DNA of 64,000 nt from Neobacillus nitrireducens (GCF_030915405.1 NZ_CP133262.1:1302001-1366000); one strand, 5' to 3'. Shown: positions 8,456 through 17,873, counted from the stretch's first letter. Notes: generated from the sequence alone by a model not told the origin. Program-made: numbers and translations.

Positions 8456-9770
8456 GGGCAATTTTCCTCCTAAACTGTCGAAATAACAATACTACCAAAG
8501 TACTGATAATCAATATATTAAAAACATTCATGTTTTCTTTTTTCCATTGTAAGGATATCGGATGGGGATCCTCTATCTGAACCTGATCTTTTGATATAGT
8601 TTGTTTAACAGTCTCATAAATTTTTAGGGAAGGACTATCCAAAAACAGATATCCCAATTGATTCTGGGCTAAGATCTCACCATACGAGGATGAATAGGTA
8701 TATGGTTTATCACCGACCCCATTGTCGTCTAAATCAAACAAGATGCTGTCTGACCATGCATTTCCGATTCCTTGGCTACTCCAGCGATTTCGATCAATTT
8801 TTCCATTTGAGCTATATTGAATTACATTAGAATTAAATTGATTTTTCGTAAAACGGTTTTGAATGGAACTAGTCCAGATTTCAATTCCTATATTGTTATG
8901 GACAATTTCATTATGAGCAAACAAATTTCGATTCGATTGGTCTACAAATAAACCTTTTTGATTCATCATCATATAGTTATTTTTTACAACATTATCATTT
9001 GCTGTTTGTAATAGTAATCCAAATGATAATAAACCCCGATTGTTATAAAAATAGTTTTTTTCCAATTTAATCCGATTGGAGTACATAATAGCTGCACCAC
9101 CGATATTATTAAAAAAACGGTTATTGTAAAAAGAATTTTCATTAGAATACATATAATGCAGGCCATATCGAACATTAAAGATCCTATTTCCTTTTATAAG
9201 GTTTTTTTCTGAAAACGAAAAGTACATACCATCACGGCTTTGTGTGATGCTATTGTTCTCCAAATGATTTCTGTTTGAATAAAACAAATGAATACCATTA
9301 CCGCGATCCGCAGAACGCAGAGATTTAATTCCAATGACCTTATTTCCATCCAAGGTATTATCATTTGCCTTTTCAAGATAGATACCGTGTAGAGTATGAT
9401 CGATTTTGTTTTGAACAATGTAATTCTTGTCCGATCGTACTTTGATACCTGCATCGTCATGTGTTAACATTCTACCGCTGTTCTTAACTGTAAACCCCTT
9501 AAATGTTATTCCATCAGCCGATAAAGTAACTACATTCCCTTTCCTATTCCCTATAATCGTGACATTACCATTTGCAATTAATGAAACCTTTTTATTAATG
9601 TTAAGATTTCCGTAATATATGCCTTGAGGAACCTGTATCTCATCTCCGATGCCAACTGATTGAATCAACTCTTGAATATCATTCGTTGTTTTTTTTTCCA
9701 CAATCCTTGCATATGATGTAATCGGAAAAGCCATGAAAAAGACGATCAAACAAACAACTAATTTATTCAT
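8412..9770 (-). CDS. nosD: NosD, extracytoplasmic copper-site maturation protein
   Basis: 452-residue exported protein. A Sec signal peptide (LVVCLIVFFMAFPITSYA) is followed by a right-handed beta-helix with many short repeats of the type N-x-I-x-x-N (about residues 60-330), the NosD/CASH fold, and a C-terminal membrane anchor near residue 425 (NILIISTLVVLLFRQF). It works with NosF and NosY in forming the CuZ centre of NosZ. The start is the ATG at 9770 with GGAGG 7 nt upstream; a longer open frame to 9830 overlaps nosB. It overlaps the nosB end by 8 nt. Confidence 0.9.
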   Translation of the reverse strand: MNKLVVCLIVFFMAFPITSYARIVEKKTTNDIQELIQSVGIGDEIQVPQGIYYGNLNINKKVSLIANGNVTIIGNRKGNVVTLSADGITFKGFTVKNSGRMLTHDDAGIKVRSDKNYIVQNKIDHTLHGIYLEKANDNTLDGNKVIGIKSLRSADRGNGIHLFYSNRNHLENNSITQSRDGMYFSFSEKNLIKGNRIFNVRYGLHYMYSNENSFYNNRFFNNIGGAAIMYSNRIKLEKNYFYNNRGLLSFGLLLQTANDNVVKNNYMMMNQKGLFVDQSNRNLFAHNEIVHNNIGIEIWTSSIQNRFTKNQFNSNVIQYSSNGKIDRNRWSSQGIGNAWSDSILFDLDDNGVGDKPYTYSSSYGEILAQNQLGYLFLDSPSLKIYETVKQTISKDQVQIEDPHPISLQWKKENMNVFNILIISTLVVLLFRQFRRKIAHAISVKRMERNVSE

Positions 9771-10344
9771 CTTTGAACCTCCAAATGGCAATAACCATAA
9801 GGAAAAAAGATGCACCCAATCCGTAGGCACCTAATTTAAATCCCATTGACGTATGAAAATTTGCAATTTGATTTTCCCCAACCATTGGCGGTATAAACGG
9901 CTTGTAATCTATTGGGGCCTTCGGATCTAAGTTCATACCGAAATCATATAGCCAATGGTATATATCAAATAAACCTATTACACCCGCAATACAAATCAAG
10001 CCTGCAGCGATAACTCCGTACTTTATCTTTCCAGTAAAAGTGACTATGAGAGACAATAAGGCTAAAATAATAAGAGCAAATGGAATAACTTTTAATTCCG
10101 CAAAATCCTTTGCATGAACCTCTTTCATGCCGATATAATGGTTTAAGGTATTTAGGATTTCCATATCTGCAATATTTCCTAGTTTTGTTGGATAAACTAG
10201 TAATCTTAATCCTTCAGGGTATTGAGGAGCGACTAAGGTCATTCCCCACCAAGGATAGAATATTGACAAAATCAATAATACTCCAGCAACCCCAAACATT
10301 ATCCTTCCGAATAGTAGCAATTTCCCTCTCCATATTCTACTCAA
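9763..10344 (-). CDS. nosB: NosB-type membrane protein of clade II nos clusters
   Basis: 193-residue integral membrane protein with about four transmembrane segments (near residues 15-35, 88-105, 108-128 and 170-188) and a large extracytoplasmic loop. A gene of this type directly follows nosZ in clade II (atypical) nos clusters and is called nosB; its exact role is unknown, though electron transfer or NosZ assembly has been proposed. It starts 60 nt after nosZ, beyond a perfect hairpin, and overlaps nosD. The identification rests on position, size and topology. Confidence 0.72.
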   Translation of the reverse strand: MSRIWRGKLLLFGRIMFGVAGVLLILSIFYPWWGMTLVAPQYPEGLRLLVYPTKLGNIADMEILNTLNHYIGMKEVHAKDFAELKVIPFALIILALLSLIVTFTGKIKYGVIAAGLICIAGVIGLFDIYHWLYDFGMNLDPKAPIDYKPFIPPMVGENQIANFHTSMGFKLGAYGLGASFFLMVIAIWRFKDE

Positions 10345-10368
10345 ATAAGACCCTCCCTCATTAAGTTC

Positions 10369-10394
10369 CTATGGGCCCTAAAAAGGGCCCATAG
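10369..10394 (-). promoter_or_regulatory. Perfect GC-rich hairpin between nosZ and nosB
   Basis: CTATGGGCCC and GGGCCCATAG pair perfectly (10 bp) around a 6-nt loop in the 60-nt nosZ-nosB gap. No T-run follows on the minus strand, so it is not a standard terminator; it could be an RNA processing or stability element that sets nosZ above the maturation genes. Confidence 0.6.
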
Positions 10395-10404
10395 CCCCAC
10401 CTAA

Positions 10405-12287
10405 TTATTTAGGTGATACCAATAAGTAACCTGTCATTTCCTGGTGTAAAGCCGAGCAGAAATTGGTGCAAGCAAGCGGGAAAACCCCTGACTTGTCAGC
10501 AACAAATTCAAGCGTATTTGTTTCCCCAGGTTGAATTTCCATATTTTGGTTGTATAATGATATACCTAGTCCATGTGTAATATCTTCATCCAAGTCGATA
10601 TTTGTAATATGGAATATTACCTTGTCACCCTGTTTAACTCGGACAACATCAGGCGTTTTACTTTTAGCATCGAAAACAAAACGCGAACGCACTGCAATAC
10701 CGTATACATGGACTTCATTCCCTTTACGTTCGATATGGGCATTTTCTTTTTTCCAGACCGAGTTTGGACGTGAAGTTTCCTTCGGATATATTTCTATTGG
10801 CTTAATTTTATCCGCCTTTATCATTTGAGCATAATGCGGCTCAGGATCAGCAGGTGCACTGTAAAGCATTTGCATTTTTTCCTTAGAAATATCTATCAAC
10901 TGTAGGCTTTCCGGATGGGACGGGCCAACAGATAAATATGAATCTTTCGAAAGTTTATTCAAGGATACTAAATAATTACCATCAGGTGACACAGAATCTC
11001 CTTCTGCAGCTGCTGCGTGACCTGGCGAATATTGAACAGGAATTTTGTCGATCACTTTTCCTGTTTTAATGTTAAATTTAGTAATCGCACTATCAATAAA
11101 CAAAGTGGTATAGGCATTTCCACGACCATCAAACTGCGTGTGCAATGGTCCTAATCCTACTTCAACTTCTTTATGGCGGACTGATTCATACTTAATGACG
11201 GGGAGACCTCTCACCTTACCTTGAAAATCATTATTTTCCACCGCTTTAAAAGTCTTTTCCCAGTCGTAAACTGTCACTGTAGGTGATAGCTTCCCGCTTG
11301 AAAGATAATACTTTCCATCTGGGGTTACATCCACTCCATGAGGACTTTTAGCCACCGGAACAAGGAACACATATCCTGGGTCTTTACAGGATCGAACATT
11401 TTTGCCCCATTAACGATTTTGTAATTTCCTTTCGCAACTTCTTTTTCTATCCCTTTCCAGTTGAAAATAACAAGATAATCGCGATCATTTTGGGAAGCCC
11501 CAACCTCAAGGGTTGTATTTGCTTCTTCCGTGTTATACGTGGTCATGACAGCCCAACCATCAGATATTTTTTTACCTGCATCTGATAAATCGTAAGACCA
11601 AGGCGGAAGATCAATTTCCCATGCGAGATTCATCTTTTTCTTGTCAAAATCATATTGAACAGCTGCGGTAACCCCCCTATATTTATTACTAAATTCACTA
11701 ACATCTGCATATTCATTTCCAAGTGGTGCTGAAAACCGAGTTGGCAAAAATACGTATTCCGAATTGGGTGTTACAAATGCTGCACAATGGGGACCATTTA
11801 CATTTGGAATCGGCCCCAAAATGTCAACCGTATGAAAAGTTTTCAAGTCAATTACTGCTGCTCGGTTATTTTGAATATCAGTGGCAAATAGAGCACGGCC
11901 ATCATACTCACCCTTTGTCTCACTTATCGCAACATGGTGAAGGTCGCCCCATGTAAAGTTACCCAACATCGATTTTGTGTCTTTACTCCAACCGTAACCA
12001 GATGCTGATTCAGGGGTGAATACCGGGATCGTACGAATGCGCCTCATCGAAGGTACACCGTATACAAAGACGTTCCCGGAATGACCTCCAGATGCAAATA
12101 AGTAATATTTGTCTAAGCTTCCTGGTGGAACGTACGTTTTTTCAGCGGCTGATCTAGAGGATTCTACCTTTGAACCACTTCCTGCAGCAGGTTGATGAAA
12201 ATCTACAAAAAACGCAAGTGCTATAACAACCCCTGTTAACAGTCCCGAAAACAGCGGTGTAAGCCATCTTTTTTTCTTGACATTCAT
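10405..12287 (-). pseudogene. nosZ: Nitrous oxide reductase NosZ, clade II, interrupted by a frameshift
   Basis: Two overlapping frames together make a NosZ of about 627 residues, the extracytoplasmic copper enzyme that reduces N2O to N2. The first part (12287-11325) has an N-terminal Sec-type signal without a twin-arginine motif, which marks clade II, and the CuZ ligand motif GDLHHVAISETKGEYDG. The second part (from about 11386 to 10405) carries PHGVDVTPDGKYYLSSG, further CuZ regions and the CuA motif CTNFCSALHQEM with both Cys, His and Met. Reading restores to FDPVKDPGYVFLVP if one A is added to the AAA run at 11383-11385 (TTT on the plus strand). It is therefore either a real loss of function or a base-calling error. 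The gene follows the cytochrome c gene by 10 nt. Confidence 0.9.
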
Positions 12288-12297
12288 GATTTTCCTC

Positions 12298-12750
12298 CTA
12301 CTTCTCTGTTAATAGTTTACTAATTTTGTCTTTTACTTCGTCCGTTAGTTTTAAATTAGAAAGAACTCCTGACATAACTTGACTTTTTGGATTATCCAGG
12401 TAATCTCGGAGGGAAATCTCATACTTTTCTTCTATAACGGTTCCCATCATAGGATTCGTTAAATCTGGGCCTTGTTTCCCACCCTCTAAACCATACTTAG
12501 ACATTGAATGACAAGTAATGCAGGTACTTTTTACAAAAATCTGGGCTTCTGGATTGCTTGCCGTTTTTGTCTTGTTATCTTGCCCTTTAACCTTTTCTGA
12601 CTTTTCTTTCGGTATATCCTTTACTGTTGATTGGCCAGATTTAGCAGCACTTACCGATGTATTTGTGCTGAATGCCATTTTTCCAATCCCAATTGTCAAA
12701 GCCAAACCAAGAATAAGTCCTATAGAAAAAATACTTAGAAATCGTGTCAT
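12298..12750 (-). CDS. nosC: Membrane-anchored monoheme cytochrome c (NosC-like)
   Basis: 150 residues: an N-terminal uncleaved signal/anchor (FLSIFSIGLILGLALTIGIG), a Lys/Ser-rich linker, and a cytochrome c domain with heme site CITCH near residue 98 and Met-rich distal segments (PMMG, VMSG). Clade II nos operons commonly begin with such a cytochrome, which probably passes electrons from a menaquinol:cytochrome c reductase to NosZ. It is the first gene of the nos operon; nosZ follows 10 nt later. The promoter region contains an Fnr-like box and a pair of MocR-type boxes. Heme attachment would rely on a maturation system including CcdA, encoded at 38754-39461. Confidence 0.82.
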   Translation of the reverse strand: MTRFLSIFSIGLILGLALTIGIGKMAFSTNTSVSAAKSGQSTVKDIPKEKSEKVKGQDNKTKTASNPEAQIFVKSTCITCHSMSKYGLEGGKQGPDLTNPMMGTVIEEKYEISLRDYLDNPKSQVMSGVLSNLKLTDEVKDKISKLLTEK

Positions 12751-12822
12751 ACTCTCACCCCCCTTCGTTGAATTTATTACCTTCTGGCAGTTATAAAATT
12801 ACTCCTGAATGCTCTATCAAAG

Positions 12823-12838
12823 TGTGAGGTTTACCACA
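12823..12838 (-). promoter_or_regulatory. Fnr-like box of the nos operon
   Basis: TGTGA-GGTTTA-CCACA matches TGTGA-N6-TCACA with one mismatch, 73 nt before the first nos gene. A TAATTT hexamer (12801-12796) lies 22 nt away, where a -10 element would be if the box were centred near -41.5. Confidence 0.6.
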
Positions 12839-12897
12839 GTTCCCCCAGTATTCAAAGAATGTTTCAAAGTTTGTTACAGAAGAGATAAAATTAAAAA

Positions 12898-12927
12898 TTG
12901 GACCTTTTATGAATTAGAAAGTGGACT
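12898..12927. promoter_or_regulatory. Paired MocR-type boxes upstream of the nos operon
   Basis: TTGGACC (12898) and GTGGACT (12921) stand as direct repeats 23 nt apart, each after an A-rich stretch (AAAATTGGAC, GAAAGTGGAC). They resemble the GTGGAC-type sites known for PdxR/MocR regulators. The same pair, at the same distance from the Fnr box, precedes the molybdoenzyme operon. Confidence 0.5.
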
Positions 12928-12976
12928 GTTACAATAAAGAATAAAGAAAATTCTCGTTCTCTATTTAAGCTTTGTC

Positions 12977-13069
12977 CTACTGATTACCTCGACTTACCTG
13001 TTTAGTAATACATATCAAAAAGCCCACCACCCAAAGGATGATAGGCATAAATATAATTGAAATATTCAT
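12977..13069 (-). CDS. Possible 30-residue membrane peptide
   Basis: ATG-initiated 30-codon frame between moeA and the nos promoter, predicted as a single transmembrane helix (IIFMPIILWVVGFLICI) followed by a short polar tail. No clear ribosome site is seen. Such small proteins accompany some respiratory complexes, but there is no recognisable homology and coding is uncertain. Confidence 0.3.
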   Translation of the reverse strand: MNISIIFMPIILWVVGFLICITKQVSRGNQ

Positions 13070-13116
13070 AATCTAACTTTTGAACTTGCTCCCCTAGTAT
13101 CCGGCTCGTTCTTCTC

Positions 13117-14382
13117 TCACTCCCACAGAAATTGGCTTCCTTCGTTATCCTCCAATAAAAGGACTTTTACCCAATCTCCTTTTTGGAAAGCGCGGGTACT
13201 GGCAGGCAAGATGATCAATGTATCTGTTATTGCAAGGCTTAAGACAATATTAGACTTGTCCATACCAACAGGTCCAGCTAGTATCTCTCCATTTTCATAG
13301 AATAACCGACCTCTTATAAAGCGGGTAAAAGGATTAACTTTTGGAAAATCAAAAGTCAACTTGGCCGAAACCACTTTTAAAAAAAGGTTTTCACAATATA
13401 ACATCCTCTTGAGAATCGGTCTTACGAACAAATCAAAACCAACATAGCTTGCTGAAGGATTGCCAGAAAGACCAAATAGCAATTTACCTTCAAGAGCTGT
13501 TACAGTAGTCACACTGCCAGGACGCATTGCCACTTTATTAAACAAGACTTCTCCATTTAACCTTTTATAAACCTCCGGCATAAAATCGTAATCTCCAACT
13601 GAAACACCCCCAGTTGTGATGATAATATCAAACTTTTTTAATGCCGAAGTAATAGAATTAAAGCAGGTTTCAATCTCATCAGGGAGCAATCCAAGATAGA
13701 CAGGGTCTGCACCAATTCTTTTGGCTTGAGCAACAATCATATAGGAATTACTGTTTCTTATTTTCCCTTCTTGCATAGCCTCATTCACATCAAGTAGTTC
13801 AGAACCAGTAGCAAAAATCCCTATTTTCGGTTTGACTGCTAAAGGAATACGAGCATATCCGAATGTAGCAAGTACAGCTTTTACCCCTGGGTTTACTCGG
13901 GTTCCTTTTTTTATGATTGTTTCACCGTATTTCGTCTCTTCTCCTTGGAAAGAAAGGTGTTCTCCCTTTTTCACTTTTCGTTTTATAGAAATGTATTTCT
14001 CTCCATTCCTATTAAATTCCTTTACTAACTCCAGCATAATGACGGCATTTGCCCCTTTTGGAGTTTTCGCCCCAGTCATAATTCTAGAAACTTCAAATGC
14101 ACCTATTTCTTTTGTAGGTACCCTTCCAGCCGGTAATTCCTCTACCACTTTAAATTCTATTGGCGTAGTTGAAGAACAATGTTTGGTATCTTCCGCTCGA
14201 ATTGCATAACCGTCATAACCAGAACGGGTAAACAATGGCACATCATGGGTTGCAATAATATCTTCAGCCAGATAGCGATTGTCACAGTGTTCGATCGGAA
14301 TCATTTCGGTTTTTCCAACAAGACAATGTGCCATTAATTTATCTATAGCTTCGTTAATTTGCATCGGGTATCGTTTCTCCAT
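13117..14382 (-). CDS. moeA: Molybdopterin molybdenumtransferase MoeA
   Basis: 421 residues. Inserts molybdate into adenylylated molybdopterin, the final step of molybdenum cofactor synthesis. Family landmarks are DVPLFTRSGYDGYA near residue 50, RIMTGAKTPKGANAV, the MoCF-fold glycine motifs TTGGVSVGDYD and the GLSGNPSASYVGF block. The longer GTG start at 14394 abuts its ribosome site, so the ATG at 14382 is preferred. As the last gene of the molybdoenzyme operon it probably supplies cofactor to that enzyme under the same conditions; a housekeeping moeA is likely elsewhere. Confidence 0.9.
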   Translation of the reverse strand: MEKRYPMQINEAIDKLMAHCLVGKTEMIPIEHCDNRYLAEDIIATHDVPLFTRSGYDGYAIRAEDTKHCSSTTPIEFKVVEELPAGRVPTKEIGAFEVSRIMTGAKTPKGANAVIMLELVKEFNRNGEKYISIKRKVKKGEHLSFQGEETKYGETIIKKGTRVNPGVKAVLATFGYARIPLAVKPKIGIFATGSELLDVNEAMQEGKIRNSNSYMIVAQAKRIGADPVYLGLLPDEIETCFNSITSALKKFDIIITTGGVSVGDYDFMPEVYKRLNGEVLFNKVAMRPGSVTTVTALEGKLLFGLSGNPSASYVGFDLFVRPILKRMLYCENLFLKVVSAKLTFDFPKVNPFTRFIRGRLFYENGEILAGPVGMDKSNIVLSLAITDTLIILPASTRAFQKGDWVKVLLLEDNEGSQFLWE

Positions 14383-14405
14383 CTTTTCGTTCACCCTTCC
14401 AGTGA

Positions 14406-14597
14406 TTAACCCATTCCCTGTTGATCTTTTTTATAAATATAGATTCCGATTGGAAAAAGTAAAAGGTTTAAAAAACAAAATAATAGAACCTTTCCATAAT
14501 TTTGATAGAAGTATTGATGAACCATATATTGAGTAAAGACAATATTCAACATTAATATTCCACAAAGCAAAAGTAAACTTTTGTATCTATACCTCAT
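14406..14597 (-). CDS. Small two-helix membrane protein of the molybdoenzyme operon
   Basis: 63 residues with two hydrophobic segments (about 6-26 and 36-54) and basic ends. I do not recognise the family. It overlaps the Rieske gene by 11 nt and is followed by moeA, so it is translated with the complex and could be a small membrane subunit or assembly factor. Confidence 0.6.
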   Translation of the reverse strand: MRYRYKSLLLLCGILMLNIVFTQYMVHQYFYQNYGKVLLFCFLNLLLFPIGIYIYKKDQQGMG

Positions 14598-15111
14598 ATC
14601 GTTTCACCCCAGTTGCATAAATTGACCCATTTTCTACTGTTACATATATTTCAGGAAGGGGACGTCTTGGCGGACCAGCTATAGGTACACCTGTTTCCAC
14701 ATCAAATTTTCCATGGTGGCAAGGACAGAGCATTTCTCCGTCTTCCTTCTTCCAAAATACAGGACAACGGAGATGGGTACAGGCATTTTGATAAGCAACA
14801 TACTTATTTTCTGATAAACGAATTAATATAGCACTGTCATGTTCACCTGGAAAAGCAAAGTCCACCGAATCACCAACAGCCAAAGAATCAACCTTAATAA
14901 TTTTCTGCATAGGATACCTTTTGTCACTTAGGCCTGATAATTCCTTTGCGGCTAATACTCCCCAGGGAAGAGATGAAACGGCGAACATTCCTGCTGCCCC
15001 TACCAAGGTTTTCATGAAGCCACGTCTGTCAAGGTTTCTCTCAGTAGAACGATTTATATTATGTGTGTAATTATCTTCCTTGAATGGGATTTTATCATTC
15101 TTCTCTATCAT
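14587..15111 (-). CDS. Rieske [2Fe-2S] protein with twin-arginine signal
   Basis: 174 residues. The N-terminal segment DRRGFMKTLVGAAG is a twin-arginine-type signal that may stay as a membrane anchor. The Rieske motifs CTHLRC and CPCHHG bind a 2Fe-2S cluster through two Cys and two His. It resembles the Rieske subunits of bc complexes, but the neighbours are a molybdoenzyme and its iron-sulfur subunit, so it probably transfers electrons on the outer face of the membrane for that complex. It lies 11 nt after the ferredoxin-like gene. A Rieske protein paired with a cytoplasmic-type NasC homolog is unusual. Confidence 0.85.
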   Translation of the reverse strand: MIEKNDKIPFKEDNYTHNINRSTERNLDRRGFMKTLVGAAGMFAVSSLPWGVLAAKELSGLSDKRYPMQKIIKVDSLAVGDSVDFAFPGEHDSAILIRLSENKYVAYQNACTHLRCPVFWKKEDGEMLCPCHHGKFDVETGVPIAGPPRRPLPEIYVTVENGSIYATGVKRYEV

Positions 15112-15122
15112 TTGAATCTCTC

Positions 15123-15683
15123 CTAATACAATTTCGTGACCCCCTGTAAAATTCCAGGGAGATTCACTTTTACATTTGTATCACCTTCTAAATAAGGCAT
15201 ACTTGTCACCCATTTACCGTTATCAAGATTAAATTTATTTCTCTTTTGTTCTATTTCTTTATCCGTCAACCATTGGAGTGTGTTGGTAGGGCATACACTT
15301 GCGCACATTGGCGGGATTCCATCCTTTGAACGGTCGATGCAAAGATCACACTTATACATTAGATTTTGTTCTGTATCAAACTTTGGAATTCCGTATGGAC
15401 AAGCAATCGTACAATTTTGACAACCGATACATTTTTCAACTAACGCCGATAAAACAGCTCCCGTTTCATGAATTTGAATCGCCTGTGCTGGGCAGCTTCT
15501 AGCACAGGCGGGATTTACACAGTGAAGGCACATAAGAGGCATTGTTTGACGATTAACCAGAGGATTCACATCATAAACATAGTTGCGATTACGCTCTTCA
15601 TGACCTCCACACTGTGTGCAAGCTGCCAAACAAGAACGGCAGCCTATACAGTTTTCAAGTTCTAAATAGAGCCTCTTTTGCAT
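15123..15683 (-). CDS. Four-cluster 4Fe-4S electron-transfer subunit (NrfC/DmsB type)
   Basis: 186 residues with four Cys groups: CIGCRSCLAACTQC near residue 13, CLHCVNPACARSC, CIGCQNCTIACPYG, and CDLCIDRSKDGIPPMCASVC. This arrangement is typical of the beta subunits of DMSO-reductase family enzymes. No signal peptide is present, so it should be cytoplasmic, on the same side as the catalytic subunit that it follows directly (stop at 15684, AAGGTG ribosome site inside the upstream gene). It would pass electrons between the membrane subunit and the molybdenum site. Confidence 0.88.
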   Translation of the reverse strand: MQKRLYLELENCIGCRSCLAACTQCGGHEERNRNYVYDVNPLVNRQTMPLMCLHCVNPACARSCPAQAIQIHETGAVLSALVEKCIGCQNCTIACPYGIPKFDTEQNLMYKCDLCIDRSKDGIPPMCASVCPTNTLQWLTDKEIEQKRNKFNLDNGKWVTSMPYLEGDTNVKVNLPGILQGVTKLY

Positions 15684-17873
15684 TTACTTCACCTTCCTCA
15701 TTTCCAGTTTTTCAATCTGTGCGGCACAAGCCTTGAATTCAGGCATTTTGGAGATTGGATCAAGAGCAGGGTTAGTTAGATTGTTCGCAGCTAGTTCAAA
15801 ATCCCAGTGATAAGGAACAAATATGGTGTCCTTACGGATCGCTTCCGTAATTTTCACTTTATAAATGACTTCCCCACGTCGTGTGAACAGACGGACTCTT
15901 TCTTCATGTTCAATATCATATTTTTTGGCCGTCTCTGGGTGTATTTCGACAAATGGTTCTGGACACATATCTTTCAAGAATTGAATTCTTCTAGTTTGAT
16001 TACCAGATAGATAATGGTAAACCACCCGCCCGGTTGTTAAGCGGAGCGGAAATTCTTCATCTGGTTCTTCAGCTGCAGGAACATAAGGGAGTGCCAGAAT
16101 TTTGGCTTTACCATCTGGAAAATAAAACTTTTTATCTAGGAACATATGAGGAGTTCCCGTATCTTCTTCATCCTTACATGGCCAAAATACTCCATCTTGT
16201 TTTTCGATTTTTTCCCAAGTAACCCCGTAATAATCTGCTTTTCCACCTTTAGAGGCTAACCGCAGCTCATTAAAGACATCCTCAGATGTTTTTAAATGGG
16301 AGAAGTATTTGCCACGGCCAAGACGTTCCGCTAATTCCACTTGAATGAGCCAATCTGGCTTTGATTCGCCTAACGGCATTTGAGCACGATTAATTTTAAT
16401 CACACGGCCTTCGACGTTTGTAGTTGTCCCTTCATCTTCCGCCCAAGTTGTGGTTGGAAGCACAACATCTGCATATTCAGCGGATTCAGATAAGAAGAAA
16501 TCTGAAACGACCATAAAGTCAAGCTGTTTTAATACCTTACGTACATAGTTTGAGTCTGGTGCAGAAACTACGGGATTAGAACAAAGCAGATACATAGAAC
16601 GAATGATCTTTTTCTCCATTAATCCAAATAATTCAAAAGCAGATACTCCTTCACCAGGCATCTCTTCAGGTTCAATTCCCCAAACTTTCGCTACTTCCTT
16701 CACATGCTCAGGATCAGATAATTTTCGATATCCAGGTAAAGCGTCTGCTTTTTGGCCGTGTTCCCTTCCACCTTGGCCATTTCCCTGTCCAGTGATCGTT
16801 CCAACTCCCGCTTTTGGGCGGCCAATATTTCCTGTTACAAGTGCTAAATTAATGTAGCCGGAAACATTATCTACACCTTTTACCTGTTGTTCTATACCTC
16901 TGGCAAACAATAGAATCGCATTCGGCGCTTTTCCATAAATTTCAGCAGCCTTGATAATTTTTTCCGGTGCAATACCCGTGATTTGACTAGTATATTCAGG
17001 TGTAAATTCTTTTACTAGTTCCCTTGTTTCTTCAAAACCGTTTGTATGGTTTTGTACAAAATCTTCATCGACATGACCGTTTTTGATTAATAAATGTAAT
17101 ATTCCATTTGCTAGTGCTAAATCCGTCCCAGGTCTTAAATCAAGATGGACATCGGCCCTTCTGGCAACTGGGGTTTCCCTTGGATCAACCACAATTAAAT
17201 AGCCGCCTCTTTCTTGAACTGCCCATACACGGAACATCATCGTTGGGTGACACTCTGCCGCATTACTTCCTGCAAGGAATAAGCAATCTGTATCTTGGAT
17301 GTCTGTCCAAGGCACTGTCGATCCCCTGTCGATCCCTAATGAGCGGTTGATTCCACTTGCCGCACTCGCCATACAAAACCGTCCATTGTAATCGATATAT
17401 TTCGTTTGCAGAGCAACACGAGCAAATTTCCCATTTAAATAACATTTTTCATTCGTCATTGAAACTCCGCCGTATACGGAGAGCGAATCTTTCCCATAGT
17501 CATTTTGAAGTTGTTTAAACTTTCTCGCAATTAAATCATATGCTTCTTCCCAACTTGCTTCACGGAATCCGTGTTTCGAACCTTTTAAGGATTTGTCATC
17601 GCGGATTAATGGCTTTAAGATTCGATCTGGGTTGTTTACCTGCTGATAAGCGGTAACGCCTTTGGGACACATTTTACCAAGCGTAACTGGCCAATCGTAA
17701 CGAGGTTCCACCCCGATTATTTTATTGGTTTTTGTATTTACCCTTAGGTTCATACCACATTGCATTGCACAATAGCTACAGTGTGTTTTGATTAAAGCTT
17801 CATTTGGATGATTTAGATTTTCGATATCTTTAAAAAATACATCTCTTTCGTTCTTAAAATTTTCCCTTTGCAT
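15684..17873 (-). CDS. Molybdopterin oxidoreductase of the NasC (nitrate reductase) type
   Basis: 729 residues. The N-terminal 4Fe-4S site reads CSYCAMQCGMN..KMCPKG; DYNGRFCMASAASG contains the Cys expected to bind molybdenum, as in Nas/Nap enzymes, and TGQGNGQGGREHGQKAD and IRKDTIFVPYHW are shared with B. subtilis NasC. The ATG at 17873 has AAGGAGG 9 nt upstream and overlaps the preceding gene by 20 nt; the open frame to 18011 is not needed. There is no export signal, so it is cytoplasmic. Nitrate is the likeliest substrate by homology. Its partners (NarI-like, Rieske, 4Fe-4S) point to a respiratory rather than assimilatory complex, which is inference. Confidence 0.82.
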   Translation of the reverse strand: MQRENFKNERDVFFKDIENLNHPNEALIKTHCSYCAMQCGMNLRVNTKTNKIIGVEPRYDWPVTLGKMCPKGVTAYQQVNNPDRILKPLIRDDKSLKGSKHGFREASWEEAYDLIARKFKQLQNDYGKDSLSVYGGVSMTNEKCYLNGKFARVALQTKYIDYNGRFCMASAASGINRSLGIDRGSTVPWTDIQDTDCLFLAGSNAAECHPTMMFRVWAVQERGGYLIVVDPRETPVARRADVHLDLRPGTDLALANGILHLLIKNGHVDEDFVQNHTNGFEETRELVKEFTPEYTSQITGIAPEKIIKAAEIYGKAPNAILLFARGIEQQVKGVDNVSGYINLALVTGNIGRPKAGVGTITGQGNGQGGREHGQKADALPGYRKLSDPEHVKEVAKVWGIEPEEMPGEGVSAFELFGLMEKKIIRSMYLLCSNPVVSAPDSNYVRKVLKQLDFMVVSDFFLSESAEYADVVLPTTTWAEDEGTTTNVEGRVIKINRAQMPLGESKPDWLIQVELAERLGRGKYFSHLKTSEDVFNELRLASKGGKADYYGVTWEKIEKQDGVFWPCKDEEDTGTPHMFLDKKFYFPDGKAKILALPYVPAAEEPDEEFPLRLTTGRVVYHYLSGNQTRRIQFLKDMCPEPFVEIHPETAKKYDIEHEERVRLFTRRGEVIYKVKITEAIRKDTIFVPYHWDFELAANNLTNPALDPISKMPEFKACAAQIEKLEMRKVK

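Noticed and set aside
11325..11386. nosZ interruption as selenocysteine or programmed stop read-through
   Set aside because: The first part ends in TAA after a change of frame, and one missing A explains the break; no TGA is involved.
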